A DNA stretch of 64,000 nucleotides from Pseudomonas sp. G.S.17. GTDB lineage: Bacteria; Pseudomonadota; Gammaproteobacteria; Pseudomonadales; Pseudomonadaceae. A model generated the notes under the pieces. That model was not told the origin of the DNA. It made no database searches and saw nothing but the letters and a program-made list of their open reading frames with translations. The position numbers and the translations under genes were made by a program. Numbering within the stretch: the stretch's first letter is position 1; every line of letters starts with the position of its first letter. Positions 1-10,530 of the stretch are shown here, in pieces. The stretch is from contig NZ_CP151076.1 of assembly GCF_038096165.1 (NCBI RefSeq), forward strand, positions 1,364,001 through 1,428,000. The letters run 5' to 3'.

Positions 1-361
1 CAATTTTGTAACCGTCGGGATCCTGAATAAAAAAGAATCGTGCGAGCAAAACGCCATTTCTTTTAAATTCCTTGATGGGGGCCGGTGACAATTTCAGATC
101 CACCAGTCGATTGAACTGCTGGTCCAGATCCTCGACGACAAAGGCGGCATGACCGTAGCCACTGCCATGGGTGTACTCGCTCTGCCCCTTGTTCCAGGTT
201 AGCTCGATTTCTGCGCCGCTCTCGAAATCCCGCAGGTAGACCAGCGAGAAATCGTCGAACTCCAGGCGATGAGTTTCTCTGAGCCCAAACACGTCCTGGT
301 AAAACTTCATCGACTGGTCGAGGTCGCCCACACGGATCATGGTATGAATAAATTTTGCCAT
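1..361 (-). CDS. Lactoylglutathione lyase (glyoxalase I) family, partial at window edge
   Basis: Reading down from ATG at 359-361 gives about 120 residues before the window ends. The product starts MAKFIHTMIRVGDLDQSMKF and contains a metal-ligand-type stretch EIELTWNKG, then GYGHAAFVVEDLD, then FIQDPDGYKI at the cut edge. This is the layout of single-domain glyoxalase I (His near residue 6, Glu in the ELTWN strand, His in GHAAF, and a final Glu after DPDGYKI just off the window). The family isomerises the hemithioacetal of methylglyoxal and glutathione to S-lactoylglutathione in the cytosol. The usual length is 125-135 aa, so only a few residues are missing. It could also be a glyoxalase-fold relative with another substrate. 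The upstream side is a long gene-poor stretch. Confidence 0.85.
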   Translation of the reverse strand, partial: MAKFIHTMIRVGDLDQSMKFYQDVFGLRETHRLEFDDFSLVYLRDFESGAEIELTWNKGQSEYTHGSGYGHAAFVVEDLDQQFNRLVDLKLSPAPIKEFKRNGVLLARFFFIQDPDGYKI

Positions 362-1661
362 TCCATCTACCTACGGTTTTCGTGATTCCTGGATTTTTGG
401 TCAAGCACTTGCGATTTCATGATGAGGCGGACGTGACCCAGGTGGGTAATAGAGGGCTACTACGTTGGTACAGAGGTATGGAATTTTTGCTTCCTTTGTG
501 AATGATCACGAGTGGAGCTGAGAAATGTGACTGATGTCGCCGCTCGACCCTGAGAGCCGTATAGGAAGTGCCAATACTTGCTGCCTGTGGGTTTCACCAG
601 CAGACAGGAGCCGAGCTATCACTGGGTGAATGGTGTTTCGGCAGGGTTGGATGCTTTGATTTGCTAGGTGGTCGATTATCAATATTTCAAATATTGTCGC
701 GGATCCGGTTGCGGTTTTATTTGAAAGTCTCGGAGTCACGTTCTTGGATATTGATTCTCCTCAAACTTATAAACCGAAAGCGGTTGTGGTCGGAGAGGAG
801 AATGGAGGCTACTAATTTTTTTGGTTCTGGAAATGTAGCCGGGGACCCTAGGGGCTTAATCAAGACACGGGGCAGGAAATCCGCGGGATCGAGTTAGTGG
901 GAAGTGCCGGAAGTTACTGAAATTTCAATCGTTTAAAGAAAGGATCTTGAAGAAAGAGGGCCATCGTTACAGCTTCGGTAAAGATGGCTTTATCTGTTGC
1001 TGATAGTGAACGCCTGCATGGCGCCAACCATGGTGGTAGGTGTCAACCTCGTCAACCTGTCAACCAACTCAAAAAATCCAGCCGCTAACACGAACGCACG
1101 GGTTTCCGACCCCGTACCCACCGAACATTCACAGGGTCCCTGGCGATTTGGCTACCCAATTGATGCATCCCCCCTTGGTAGACCGCCCTACAAACGCCCC
1201 GGCACTCGGCGACCCAACATTCGAATTCTGCATCAGTCGTTACCAGCCAGTATTGCACCCGCTGATGGCTTGATCACCATTGGGGTATGGGGCACGAAAA
1301 AGACGTGTTACAGGTGTTGCGGGTGTTGCAATTAAAATTAACTCATTGAATTTAATGATTTTTATTGGTGTTGCATACCACTAAGCTTCCACGTTTCTTG
1401 GGTGTTACAAGCAAGATAGGTGTTACAGCAGCATCTACAGATTTGGGCAAATGTAGAACGCAAGCGGCCAAGAGCAGACCTTCCACCTAGTCCGCTTTCG
1501 ACCTGACCCAGATGTCCGATTTCCGGGGTTTCACGTAGCGTAGATGGCCCCTATAGTGTCCGCCTCTTGATAGTCAAAGGAAGGGCTATGACGCTGCTGA
1601 TCATTTGTACAGCTTACGTGTCCGCTAGTATTGCAGCGCATCAAGCGGTTAGGTGGATCTG
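362..1661. other. Gene-poor, decayed stretch
   Basis: No open frame here looks like a real gene. Frames of 60-110 codons occur on both strands but lack ribosome binding sites and recognisable motifs. The base composition is lower in G+C and more irregular than in flanking core genes, especially at 640-1000. On the plus strand a short stretch from about 664 to 811 reads as coding-like (ends VVVGEENGGY then stop) but has no start. A cluster of octamer repeats is listed separately. With the integrase remnant further on, this looks like accessory DNA in decay. Confidence 0.55.
1305..1427 (+). repeat. Iteron-like direct repeats GTGTTRCA
   Basis: Six copies of the octamer GTGTTRCA (one ends in G) start at 1305, 1314, 1323, 1368, 1402 and 1420. 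The first three are spaced exactly 9 bp apart, and two later intervals are 45 and 18 bp, multiples of 9. They lie in non-coding DNA. Repeats of this kind can be replication iterons or regulator sites in mobile elements. The function here is unknown. Confidence 0.5.
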
Positions 1662-2570
1662 ATGCGTGCGAAGATTTTGGCGACGGTGGGTGCCTTATTA
1701 TGGTTGCTGTCAGCGACGCTATCGGCAGCATCCGATCAGTTGCCATCTCCGTCAGCGGGGCATTCCGAGCAGCGGCGTATTTCTGTGCAGGTCGAGGGGG
1801 CTGGCAAGGACGTCATATTAATCCCGGGACTTGCCTCGTCCCGCGAGGTATGGGCGGATCTGGTCTCTAGATTACGTCAAAGCCATCGCCTTCATCTCAT
1901 CCAACTGGCAGGTTTTGCCGGCTCGCCTGCTCCGCTCGATACAGAAGGGGGAGTCATGGCCCCTGCGGTCGAAGCGATTGCTGAATACATCCGCGCCCAG
2001 CATATCCATGCACCGGTGATCATCGGCCACTCACTTGGGGGCGAAGCTGCATTGATGCTTGGGGCTCGGCATCCAGACTTGGTGGGTCGCTTGATGATCG
2101 TCGATGCCTTGCCCTTCTACAGCTTATTGATGAATCCTTCGGCGACCAGCGAAACAGTGGCCCCACATGCGGTACAGATGCGTGATTCTCTGTTGGCTGC
2201 ATCTGCGGAACAAACCGAAAACATGCAAAAATTATCCATCGCCCGGCTTGTAAAAACCCAAGCATCCAGGCCCTGCGTACTCGCTGCGAGCATCAATTCT
2301 GATCGTAGAGCCGTGGCAAATGCTGTGTATGAATTGATGGTCACCGATTTGCGCCCTGAACTGAGTCACATCAGAGCGCCAGTCGAGGTCGTTTACGCAT
2401 ACGACCCCTTGTATGGCGTACCTTCATCCAACGTCGATGCGCTGTTCCATCGCGCCTATGCCTCGACATCCAATGTCCAGTTCACACGCATTGACGGCAG
2501 TTTTCACTTTGTGATGCTTGACCAGCCCGAACGGTTCGCCAGTACTGTTGAGACGTTCCTTGGTAAATGA
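1662..2570 (+). CDS. Exported alpha/beta hydrolase
   Basis: A 302-residue protein with an N-terminal signal peptide (MRAKILATVGALLWLLSATL, cleavage expected after SAAS). The alpha/beta hydrolase core follows: an oxyanion-region LIPGLASS, the nucleophile elbow GHSLGGE near residue 125, and a late His in GSFHFVMLDQP near residue 280 as the likely catalytic base. The fold hydrolyses esters, amides or lactones; the substrate cannot be read from sequence. ATG at 1662 is preferred over the in-frame GTG at 1653 because AGGTGG at 1651-1656 is well spaced for it. The gene stands alone between the gene-poor stretch and the tRNA-Leu scar, so it may belong to the flexible part of the genome. Confidence 0.8.
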   Translation: MRAKILATVGALLWLLSATLSAASDQLPSPSAGHSEQRRISVQVEGAGKDVILIPGLASSREVWADLVSRLRQSHRLHLIQLAGFAGSPAPLDTEGGVMAPAVEAIAEYIRAQHIHAPVIIGHSLGGEAALMLGARHPDLVGRLMIVDALPFYSLLMNPSATSETVAPHAVQMRDSLLAASAEQTENMQKLSIARLVKTQASRPCVLAASINSDRRAVANAVYELMVTDLRPELSHIRAPVEVVYAYDPLYGVPSSNVDALFHRAYASTSNVQFTRIDGSFHFVMLDQPERFASTVETFLGK

Positions 2571-2720
2571 GTGACGCAGAGCCTGGTCAGTGTTCTTCCG
2601 TCAGGACTGAAGGCGGCCACTGGGGGGGACGGCAGCTGACGTTCTACTCATAGCATGGCCAATGTCATAGCCGACTATGGAAACACCTCCAGCACTGCGT
2701 TTGGTATGAACCGCTCCAAC
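2571..2720. other. Non-coding flank beyond the putative attR
   Basis: I see no gene, promoter or terminator in this stretch between the hydrolase stop and the 12-bp copy of the tRNA-Leu 3' end. If the att reading is right, this is original chromosome on the far side of the former insertion. Confidence 0.4.
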
Positions 2721-2732
2721 TGGTGCCCCGAG
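2721..2732 (-). repeat. Putative attR: 12-bp copy of the tRNA-Leu 3' end
   Basis: On the minus strand this reads CTCGGGGCACCA, identical to the last 12 bases of the tRNA-Leu gene (its complement lies at 3073-3084). It sits exactly where the integrase-like reading frame stops resembling the family. Tyrosine integrases commonly use tRNA 3' ends as attB, which makes this a candidate attR. Confidence 0.6.
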
Positions 2733-2915
2733 CCCCATCCATGGCCAATTGCCCGCCGGACGTTTGTAACGAGGCTGCCAAGATTTCCCACTGTAAGGCT
2801 TTACCCTGAAGTACAGGCCATTTCCATCCAGCTCCCTGTACTCCTTCGAATCAGGCTCTAATCCTGCGAGGGTCGTATCAGGAAGGGGGCGACGTTTGAT
2901 TTCAGAACGCTTCAT
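2733..2915 (-). pseudogene. Truncated phage-type tyrosine integrase (N-terminal fragment)
   Basis: From ATG at 2913-2915 about 61 residues match the N-terminal arm-binding domain (DUF4102 type) of P4-like integrases: it opens MKRSEIKRRPLPDTTLAGLE, then has a GNGLYFRVKP strand and SWQPRYKRPAGNWPWMGLG. Intact family members run about 400 residues with a C-terminal R...HxxR...Y catalytic domain, which is absent. After GLG the frame becomes unrelated sequence, at the 12-bp copy of the tRNA 3' end. The gene lies 157 bp past the 3' end of tRNA-Leu in the same direction, the normal place for an integrase at a tRNA attachment site. It is not functional. Confidence 0.8.
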
Positions 2916-3001
2916 CCTTGTATCCCAAAGTTCGGTGTTTTTTGCAGGATACAAGCAGGGATACAACGGATAGGGAGAGACAGGGGTATACAGATAGGCA
3001 C

Positions 3002-3028
3002 AAAAAAACCGGCTCAAGTGGCCGGTTT
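3002..3028 (-). terminator. Rho-independent terminator after tRNA-Leu
   Basis: Arms AAACCGGC (3006-3013) and GCCGGTTT (3021-3028) form an 8-bp stem. Read on the minus strand it is followed by a T run (A run at 3002-3008). It lies 45 bp beyond the 3' end of the tRNA gene. Confidence 0.75.
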
Positions 3029-3072
3029 CTTTGGGTCTGAGAGTCTGGTAGAGACTTTCAGATACTGCTATA

Positions 3073-3157
3073 TGGTGCCCCGAGGGAGACTCGAACTCCC
3101 ACTCCTTTCGAAAACGGATTTTGAATCCGCCGCGTCTACCGATTCCGCCATCAGGGC
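3073..3157 (-). tRNA. tRNA-Leu (anticodon CAA)
   Basis: An 85-nt class II tRNA read on the minus strand. The 5' acceptor strand GCCCTGA pairs with TCGGGGC before the encoded ACCA end. The anticodon loop is TTCAAAA, giving CAA, which reads UUG. A long variable arm and a GTTCGAGTC T-loop region are present. CCA is encoded. Its 3' end appears to have served as an integration site (copy at 2721-2732, integrase remnant at 2733-2915). Confidence 0.95.
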
Positions 3158-3265
3158 TCAATGGCGGCGAAGTCTACAGACGGTATTACCGTTGGTCAAT
3201 CACCTTTCATAGTCAATTTTGTCTTCTTCCGCTAAACTTCACGGCCCTGCTAGACGAACCCCATC

Positions 3266-5460
<2,195 letters not shown>

Positions 5461-5512
5461 TTGAACTGAGTTTTTTCAGCTTTTCTTACTAATTTTGCAA
5501 CTGGAGTGCTAA

Positions 5513-5848
5513 ATGAGCTTTTTCATCTCTTCCGCTTTCGCGGATGCTGCTGCACCGGCCGCAGGCCCTATGGGCGGTGGCTTTGAATGGATTTTCCTGG
5601 TCGGTTTCCTGGTCATCTTCTATCTGATGATCTGGCGTCCGCAGGCCAAGCGCGCCAAAGAGCAGAAGAACCTGCTCGGCAACTTGCAGAAGGGCGACGA
5701 AGTTGTCACCTCCGGCGGTATCGCTGGCAAGATCAACAAAGTGACCGATGACTTCGTAGTTATCGAAGTGTCCGACACTGTTGAGCTGAAAATTCAGAAG
5801 GGCGCTATTGCCGCCACCCTGCCAAAGGGCACCCTGAAAGCGATCTAA
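5513..5848 (+). CDS. yajC: Preprotein translocase subunit YajC
   Basis: A 111-residue single-span inner membrane protein. A short Ala/Gly-rich N-terminus is followed by a hydrophobic helix (WIFLVGFLVIFYLMIW, about residues 24-39), RPQAKR at the cytoplasmic edge, and the conserved KGDEVVTSGGIAGKI block with a beta-rich tail. YajC associates with SecDF-YidC and supports Sec export. It lies 52 bp after tgt and 62 bp before secD, in the classical tgt-yajC-secD-secF order. An ACTGGAG ribosome binding site precedes ATG. Confidence 0.96.
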   Translation: MSFFISSAFADAAAPAAGPMGGGFEWIFLVGFLVIFYLMIWRPQAKRAKEQKNLLGNLQKGDEVVTSGGIAGKINKVTDDFVVIEVSDTVELKIQKGAIAATLPKGTLKAI

Positions 5849-5910
5849 GGTTTCAGTCTTTTACCAATCGACGGGGCGCGCAAGGCGCCCCGCGTTATAC
5901 GGGCGGCGTG

Positions 5911-7779
5911 ATGCTGAACAAATACCCTCTGTGGAAATACCTACTGATCCTGGCGGTGCTGGTGGTCGGTTTTATTTATTCCGCACCCAATCTCTATCCT
6001 GATGATGCGGCGATCCAGATCACCGGCGCGAGCACGGCGTTGCAGGTCAATCAGGCTGATCTCGATCGTGTCGGCAAGGCGCTTACCGATGCAGGTATCG
6101 CGGTCAAGGCTTCCTCCCTGGCTGAGAATGGCAAAGGCGGTTTGTTGCGTCTGAGTAAACAAGAAGACCAGTTGCCGGCCAAGGATGTCGCGCGCAAGGC
6201 TTTGGGTGATGACTATGTCGTCGCACTGAACCTGGCCCGCACCACGCCGACATGGCTGCGTCATCTGGGTGCCAGCCCGATGAAGATGGGTCTGGACTTG
6301 TCCGGTGGTGTGCACTTCCTGCTGGAAGTCGACATGGACAAGGCGCTCGACGCGCGCATGAAGGTTTATGAAGGCGAAGTGAAAAGCCTGTTGCGCAAGG
6401 AAAAATCGCGTTATCGCAGCCTGCCGCAACTCAACGGCGCTATTCAGCTGGGTTTCAGTGATGAAGCCGCTCGCGATGAAGCCCGTGCACTGATCCGCAA
6501 GAATTTCACCGATTTCGATATCGTCCCGGCCGATCTGAACGGTATTCCCGTACTGCGTCTGGCGATGACTCCGGCCAAGGTTGCCGAGATTCGCGAATAC
6601 TCGATCAAGCAGAACTTGACCACCGTGCGTAACCGGGTCAACGAGCTGGGTGTTGCCGAGCCTTTGGTCCAGCGTCAGGGCGCCAACCGCATCGTGGTTG
6701 AGCTGCCGGGCGTGCAGGACACCGCTGAAGCCAAGCGTATTCTGGGCAAGACCGCCAACCTTGAGTTCCGTCTGGGCGCAGGTCCTGATGATTCCAAGGC
6801 CACCACCGAGATGTTCGAGTTCCGCGAAGGCGGTCGTCCGGCAGCTCCGGTTGAGCGTGGCCTTATCATCACCGGTGACCAGGTAACCGACGCCAAGGCT
6901 GGCTTCGACGAACACGGTCGTCCGCAAGTGAACATCACCCTGGATGGCCATGGTGGCGATCTGATGAGCCGCTCGACGCGCAGCAATGTGGGTCGCAGCA
7001 TGGCAGTGATTTTCATCGAGCAAAAACCGACCACTACTTACACCAAGCAAACGGTCAACGGCGTCGAGAAAGACGTGCCGGCTCAGACTTTCAAGGAAGA
7101 GAAGAAGATCATCAGTCTGGCGACCATTCAGTCGCCGCTGGGCGGTTCGTTCCGGATCACCGGCCTGAACGGCCAGGGTGAAGCTTCCGAACTGGCGCTG
7201 CTGTTGCGCGCCGGTGGTCTGGCTGCACCGATGTACTTCGCTGAAGAACGCACCATCGGCCCGAGCCTGGGTGCTGACAACATCACCAAGGGTATCGACG
7301 CTTCGCTGTGGGGCATGCTGTTCGTCTCGCTGTTCATCATGGCCATCTACCGTTTCTTCGGTCTGATCGCCACGGTTGCCCTGGCGCTGAACATGGTCAT
7401 GCTGCTGGCCTTGATGTCCATGCTGGGCGCGACGCTGACCCTGCCGGGTATCGCCGGTATCGTGCTGACCATGGGCATGGCGGTGGACGCCAACGTGCTG
7501 ATCTTCTCGCGTATTCGTGAGGAGATCGCCAACGGCATGACTGTGCAGCGGGCGATCAACGAAGGTTTCGATCGCGCCTATACCGCGATTCTCGACGCCA
7601 ACCTGACCACGCTGCTGGTCGGCGGCATTCTCTTTGCGATGGGCACCGGCCCGGTCAAAGGTTTTGCTGTGACCATGTCGCTCGGCATCTTTACCTCGAT
7701 GTTCAGTGCCATCATGGTGACCCGCGCAATGGTCAACCTGATCTATGGCGGGCGTGACTTCAAGAAGTTGTGGATTTAA
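5911..7779 (+). CDS. secD: Protein translocase subunit SecD
   Basis: This 622-residue RND-superfamily inner membrane protein uses the proton gradient to pull proteins through SecYEG from the periplasmic side. The first transmembrane helix is at residues 8-24. The large periplasmic P1 region starts with the GLDLSGGVHFLLEVD motif (about residue 130), and the IVVELPGVQD and LRAGGLAAPM blocks follow. Five further membrane helices lie near the C-terminus (from WGMLFVSLFIMAIY, with the conserved GMAVDANVLIFSRIREE). ATG at 5911 (MLNKYPLWKY) is chosen over the GTG directly before it at 5908 because it matches the conserved family start. It is followed by secF after 9 bp. Confidence 0.97.
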   Translation: MLNKYPLWKYLLILAVLVVGFIYSAPNLYPDDAAIQITGASTALQVNQADLDRVGKALTDAGIAVKASSLAENGKGGLLRLSKQEDQLPAKDVARKALGDDYVVALNLARTTPTWLRHLGASPMKMGLDLSGGVHFLLEVDMDKALDARMKVYEGEVKSLLRKEKSRYRSLPQLNGAIQLGFSDEAARDEARALIRKNFTDFDIVPADLNGIPVLRLAMTPAKVAEIREYSIKQNLTTVRNRVNELGVAEPLVQRQGANRIVVELPGVQDTAEAKRILGKTANLEFRLGAGPDDSKATTEMFEFREGGRPAAPVERGLIITGDQVTDAKAGFDEHGRPQVNITLDGHGGDLMSRSTRSNVGRSMAVIFIEQKPTTTYTKQTVNGVEKDVPAQTFKEEKKIISLATIQSPLGGSFRITGLNGQGEASELALLLRAGGLAAPMYFAEERTIGPSLGADNITKGIDASLWGMLFVSLFIMAIYRFFGLIATVALALNMVMLLALMSMLGATLTLPGIAGIVLTMGMAVDANVLIFSRIREEIANGMTVQRAINEGFDRAYTAILDANLTTLLVGGILFAMGTGPVKGFAVTMSLGIFTSMFSAIMVTRAMVNLIYGGRDFKKLWI

Positions 7780-7788
7780 GGGGCTGAC

Positions 7789-8700
7789 ATGTTACGTACC
7801 ATTAACTTCATGGGCGTTCGCAATATTGCGTTCGCCGTTACCATGCTCCTTACCGTCCTGGCGTTGTTCAGTTGGGCCACCAAAGGGCTGAACTACGGTC
7901 TGGATTTCACCGGCGGTACGCTCATCGAGCTGACCTACGAGCGTCCTGCGGATCTGGGCAAAGTACGTGAAGAACTGGCAACCGCCGGTTATCACGACGC
8001 GGTCGTGCAGAGTTTTGGCGCGACCACCGATCTGCTGGTGCGTATGCCTGGCGAAGATCCACAACTGGGCACTCAGGTAGCTGAAGCGCTGCGCAAGTCG
8101 GGCGCCGATAACCCGGCGACCGTCAAGCGTGTCGAATTCGTCGGTCCACAGGTCGGTGAAGAGCTGCGCGACCAGGGCGGCCTCGGCATGCTCATGGCGC
8201 TGGGCGGCGTGTTGATCTACCTGGCGTTCCGCTTCCAGTGGAAGTTCGCCGTCGGTGCAATCGTCTCGCTGATCCACGACGTGGTCGTGACCATGGGTAT
8301 CCTGTCGTTCTTCCAGATCACCTTCGACCTCACGGTGTTGGCGGCGGTTTTGGCGATCATCGGCTACTCGCTGAACGACACCATCGTGGTATTCGACCGG
8401 GTCCGGGAAAACTTCCGTCTGTTGCGTAAGGCTTCGTTGATCGAAAACATCAACATCTCCACCACGCAAACCCTGCTGCGGACGATTGCGACCTCGGTTT
8501 CGACCTTGCTGGCGATCATCGCGCTGTGGGTGTTTGGTGGCGACAGCCTGCACGGATTCTCGGTGGCGCTGTTCATCGGCGTATTGGCGGGTACCTACTC
8601 GTCGATCTATATCGCCAACGTGGTGCTGATCTGGCTGAACCTGTCCTCCGAGGATCTGATTCCTCCAGTGGTCGCCGAGAAGGTGGACGACCGTCCATAA
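7789..8700 (+). CDS. secF: Protein translocase subunit SecF
   Basis: The 303-residue partner of SecD. It has a membrane helix at residues 12-30, then the family motif GLDFTGGTLIELTYE, a small periplasmic domain, and a five-helix bundle including GYSLNDTIVVFDRVRENFR (about residues 190-208), the signature counterpart of the SecD motif. SecDF forms one functional unit that completes translocation. The start has a good AAGGGGCTGAC ribosome binding site 9 bp after secD. A strong terminator follows at 8727-8760, closing the queA-secF run. Confidence 0.97.
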   Translation: MLRTINFMGVRNIAFAVTMLLTVLALFSWATKGLNYGLDFTGGTLIELTYERPADLGKVREELATAGYHDAVVQSFGATTDLLVRMPGEDPQLGTQVAEALRKSGADNPATVKRVEFVGPQVGEELRDQGGLGMLMALGGVLIYLAFRFQWKFAVGAIVSLIHDVVVTMGILSFFQITFDLTVLAAVLAIIGYSLNDTIVVFDRVRENFRLLRKASLIENINISTTQTLLRTIATSVSTLLAIIALWVFGGDSLHGFSVALFIGVLAGTYSSIYIANVVLIWLNLSSEDLIPPVVAEKVDDRP

Positions 8701-8726
8701 CACGACGCGTTCACCTCAATGACCTG

Positions 8727-8760
8727 AAAGGCGCGAGTTTTGAACTCGCGCCTTTTTTTG
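8727..8760 (+). terminator. Rho-independent terminator after secF
   Basis: AAAGGCGCGAG and CTCGCGCCTTT form an 11-bp stem with loop TTTTGAA-type bases, followed by a T run ending at 8759. It lies 27 bp after the secF stop. Confidence 0.9.
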
Positions 8761-8863
8761 TGCTCCAAGGATTGGGTCTGTAAACCGCCACGCGGCTCGC
8801 GCTGAGCGGGCAGTAGGCCCAAGTCGCGCAGGTCACTGCGCTTGAGATGGTCAGGAGGTTCAC

Positions 8864-9400
8864 GTGAACAAATCGTTGCTTGTTGGTGCTGTGCTGGGTG
8901 CTGCCGTCGTTACTGCCGGCGGTGCTGTTGCCACCTACAGCCTCGTTAAAAGCGGCCCTGAATATGCTGAAGTTTTGGCAGTCGAACCTGTCAAACAGCA
9001 AATCAAGACGCCGCGTGAAGTGTGCAAGGATGTAGCCGTGACACGTCAGGCACCGGTCAAGGACCAGCATCAGATCGTCGGCAGCGTTATCGGTGCGGTT
9101 GCCGGCGGTTTGCTGGGCAATCAGGTCGGCGGCGGTAACGGCAAGAAGCTTGCGACGGTCGCTGGCGCAGTCGGTGGCGGATACGCCGGTAACAAGGTTC
9201 AGGAAGGCATGCAGAACCGCGATACCTACACCACGACGCAGACGCGCTGCAACACGGTCAATGACATCAGCGACAAGGTTGTGGGTTATGACGTGAAGTA
9301 CAAGCTCAACGACAAGGTCGGTCAGGTGCGTATGGAGCGCGATCCGGGCAACCAGATTCCGGTCAACAAGGAAGGTCAATTGGTTCTGGGTCAGCAGTAG
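8864..9400 (+). CDS. Glycine-zipper 2TM-domain protein, envelope associated
   Basis: A 178-residue protein starting at GTG, with AGGAGG at 8853-8858 fixing the start. Residues 5-28 form a hydrophobic N-terminal anchor or signal (LLVGAVLGAAVVTAGGAVAT). A glycine zipper occupies about residues 68-110 (GSVIGAVAGGLLGNQVGGG then VAGAVGGGYAGNKVQ). A C-terminal beta-rich part has paired Cys residues (EVCKD and TRCNTV) that could form a disulfide. The SlyB/Rcp-type glycine-zipper family is found in the cell envelope and linked to membrane integrity; the precise role is unknown. There is no lipobox Cys after the hydrophobic segment, so it is not an obvious lipoprotein. It is a single-gene unit between two terminators. 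Confidence 0.85.
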   Translation: MNKSLLVGAVLGAAVVTAGGAVATYSLVKSGPEYAEVLAVEPVKQQIKTPREVCKDVAVTRQAPVKDQHQIVGSVIGAVAGGLLGNQVGGGNGKKLATVAGAVGGGYAGNKVQEGMQNRDTYTTTQTRCNTVNDISDKVVGYDVKYKLNDKVGQVRMERDPGNQIPVNKEGQLVLGQQ

Positions 9401-9416
9401 TTTTTATCCCAGGCAT

Positions 9417-9444
9417 AAAAAAACCGGCCTAGGCCGGTTTTTTT
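9417..9444. terminator. Bidirectional terminator between convergent genes
   Basis: AAAAACCGGCC and GGCCGGTTTTT form a near-perfect palindrome with T runs on both strands, between the glycine-zipper gene and the convergent suhB. Confidence 0.9.
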
Positions 9445-9457
9445 AATGCGCCGAGAC

Positions 9458-10273
9458 TTAGCGCTTCAGCGATGCAGGCAAGTGCGGTGCGATGGAGGTC
9501 AGCACGGCCTTGAAACATTTGGTGTTGCCAGCAACGATGTGGCCTTTTTCCAGGAAGTCGTGACCGCCTGTGAAGTCGCTGACCAGACCGCCGGCTTCCT
9601 GAATCAGCAGGGCGCCTGCAGCCATATCCCATTCGGACAAGCCCGATTCCCAGAACGCATCGAAACGACCGGCGGCCACGTAGGCCAGGTCCAGGCTTGC
9701 AGCGCCTGCGCGACGGATGCCGGCGGTCTGGCCTACCAGGCTGCGGAACATGCCCAGATAGTTTTCCAGGTTATCCATCTGGTTGTCACGGAACGGGAAG
9801 CCGGTGCCAAGCAGGGCGCCTTCAAGGCTGGTGCGCGGGCTGACACGCATGCGACGACCGTTGAGTTGCGCGCCGCCGCCGGCACTTGCGGTGAACTCTT
9901 CCTGGCGGACCGGATCGAGAACCACGGCGTGAGCCAGGCGGCCCTTGTGTTTGCAGGCGATGCTGACGGCAAAGTGCGGAACGCCGCGAATGAAGTTGGT
10001 GGTGCCGTCCAGCGGATCAATGATCCACAGGTAATCGGCGCCTTCGCCGGAGCCTTCATGCAGGCCGCTTTCTTCCCCAAGGATGCCGTGAGTCGGATAA
10101 GCCTTGCGCAAGGCGGTCACGATCAGTTGCTCGGCAGCACGATCGATTTCGGTGACGTAATCTTTCGCACCTTTTTCATCGACCTTGATGGTATCCAGGC
10201 GCTCGATGGAGCGGAAAATCAATTCGCTGGCGCTGCGGGCGGCGCGCAGCGCGATATTCAGCATGGGCTGCAT
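9458..10273 (-). CDS. suhB: Inositol-1-monophosphatase SuhB
   Basis: A 271-residue Mg-dependent phosphatase of the inositol monophosphatase family. From ATG at 10271-10273 it reads MQPMLNIALRAARSASELIF. Metal-site motifs are GEESG (about residue 67), WIIDPLDGTTNF (about residues 84-95) and a C-terminal WDMAAGALLIQEAGG (about residue 210). SuhB dephosphorylates myo-inositol 1-phosphate and also joins the rRNA antitermination complex with NusB/NusG. The frame stays open well upstream of ATG, but the conserved family start is at 10273. It is divergent from trmJ across a 257-bp gap, as usual in Pseudomonas, and converges on the glycine-zipper gene. Confidence 0.96.
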   Translation of the reverse strand: MQPMLNIALRAARSASELIFRSIERLDTIKVDEKGAKDYVTEIDRAAEQLIVTALRKAYPTHGILGEESGLHEGSGEGADYLWIIDPLDGTTNFIRGVPHFAVSIACKHKGRLAHAVVLDPVRQEEFTASAGGGAQLNGRRMRVSPRTSLEGALLGTGFPFRDNQMDNLENYLGMFRSLVGQTAGIRRAGAASLDLAYVAAGRFDAFWESGLSEWDMAAGALLIQEAGGLVSDFTGGHDFLEKGHIVAGNTKCFKAVLTSIAPHLPASLKR

Positions 10274-10530
10274 GGACGTTTCACCTGGGTCGTTAAAGAA
10301 AGCCGAACATTCTATGGCGTAAGACGAAATATTTCCAGCGTCGTGTTGCCGCGTGAGGCTAAAACCGGGTTCGTTGAGCGAGGCTTGCCCGCGAATCAGG
10401 CGCCTTAAAGGATCACGCTCACCGCGGTAGCGTTCTTCGCGAGCAACCTCGCTGCCACAGACGTTCATAGCGTTAAGCCGGGGGCTTCTGTAAGATTTGC
10501 TCCCCATTCTTCTGTCTGTGAGCACTTGCC

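Noticed and set aside
997..1335. A 112-codon frame in the gene-poor stretch
   Set aside because: No ribosome binding site, no motif and unusual composition; it overlaps the octamer repeats and is better read as non-coding.
9446..10408. A 320-codon plus-strand frame opposite suhB
   Set aside because: SuhB on the minus strand is complete and conserved, and the frame crosses the suhB start into intergenic DNA.
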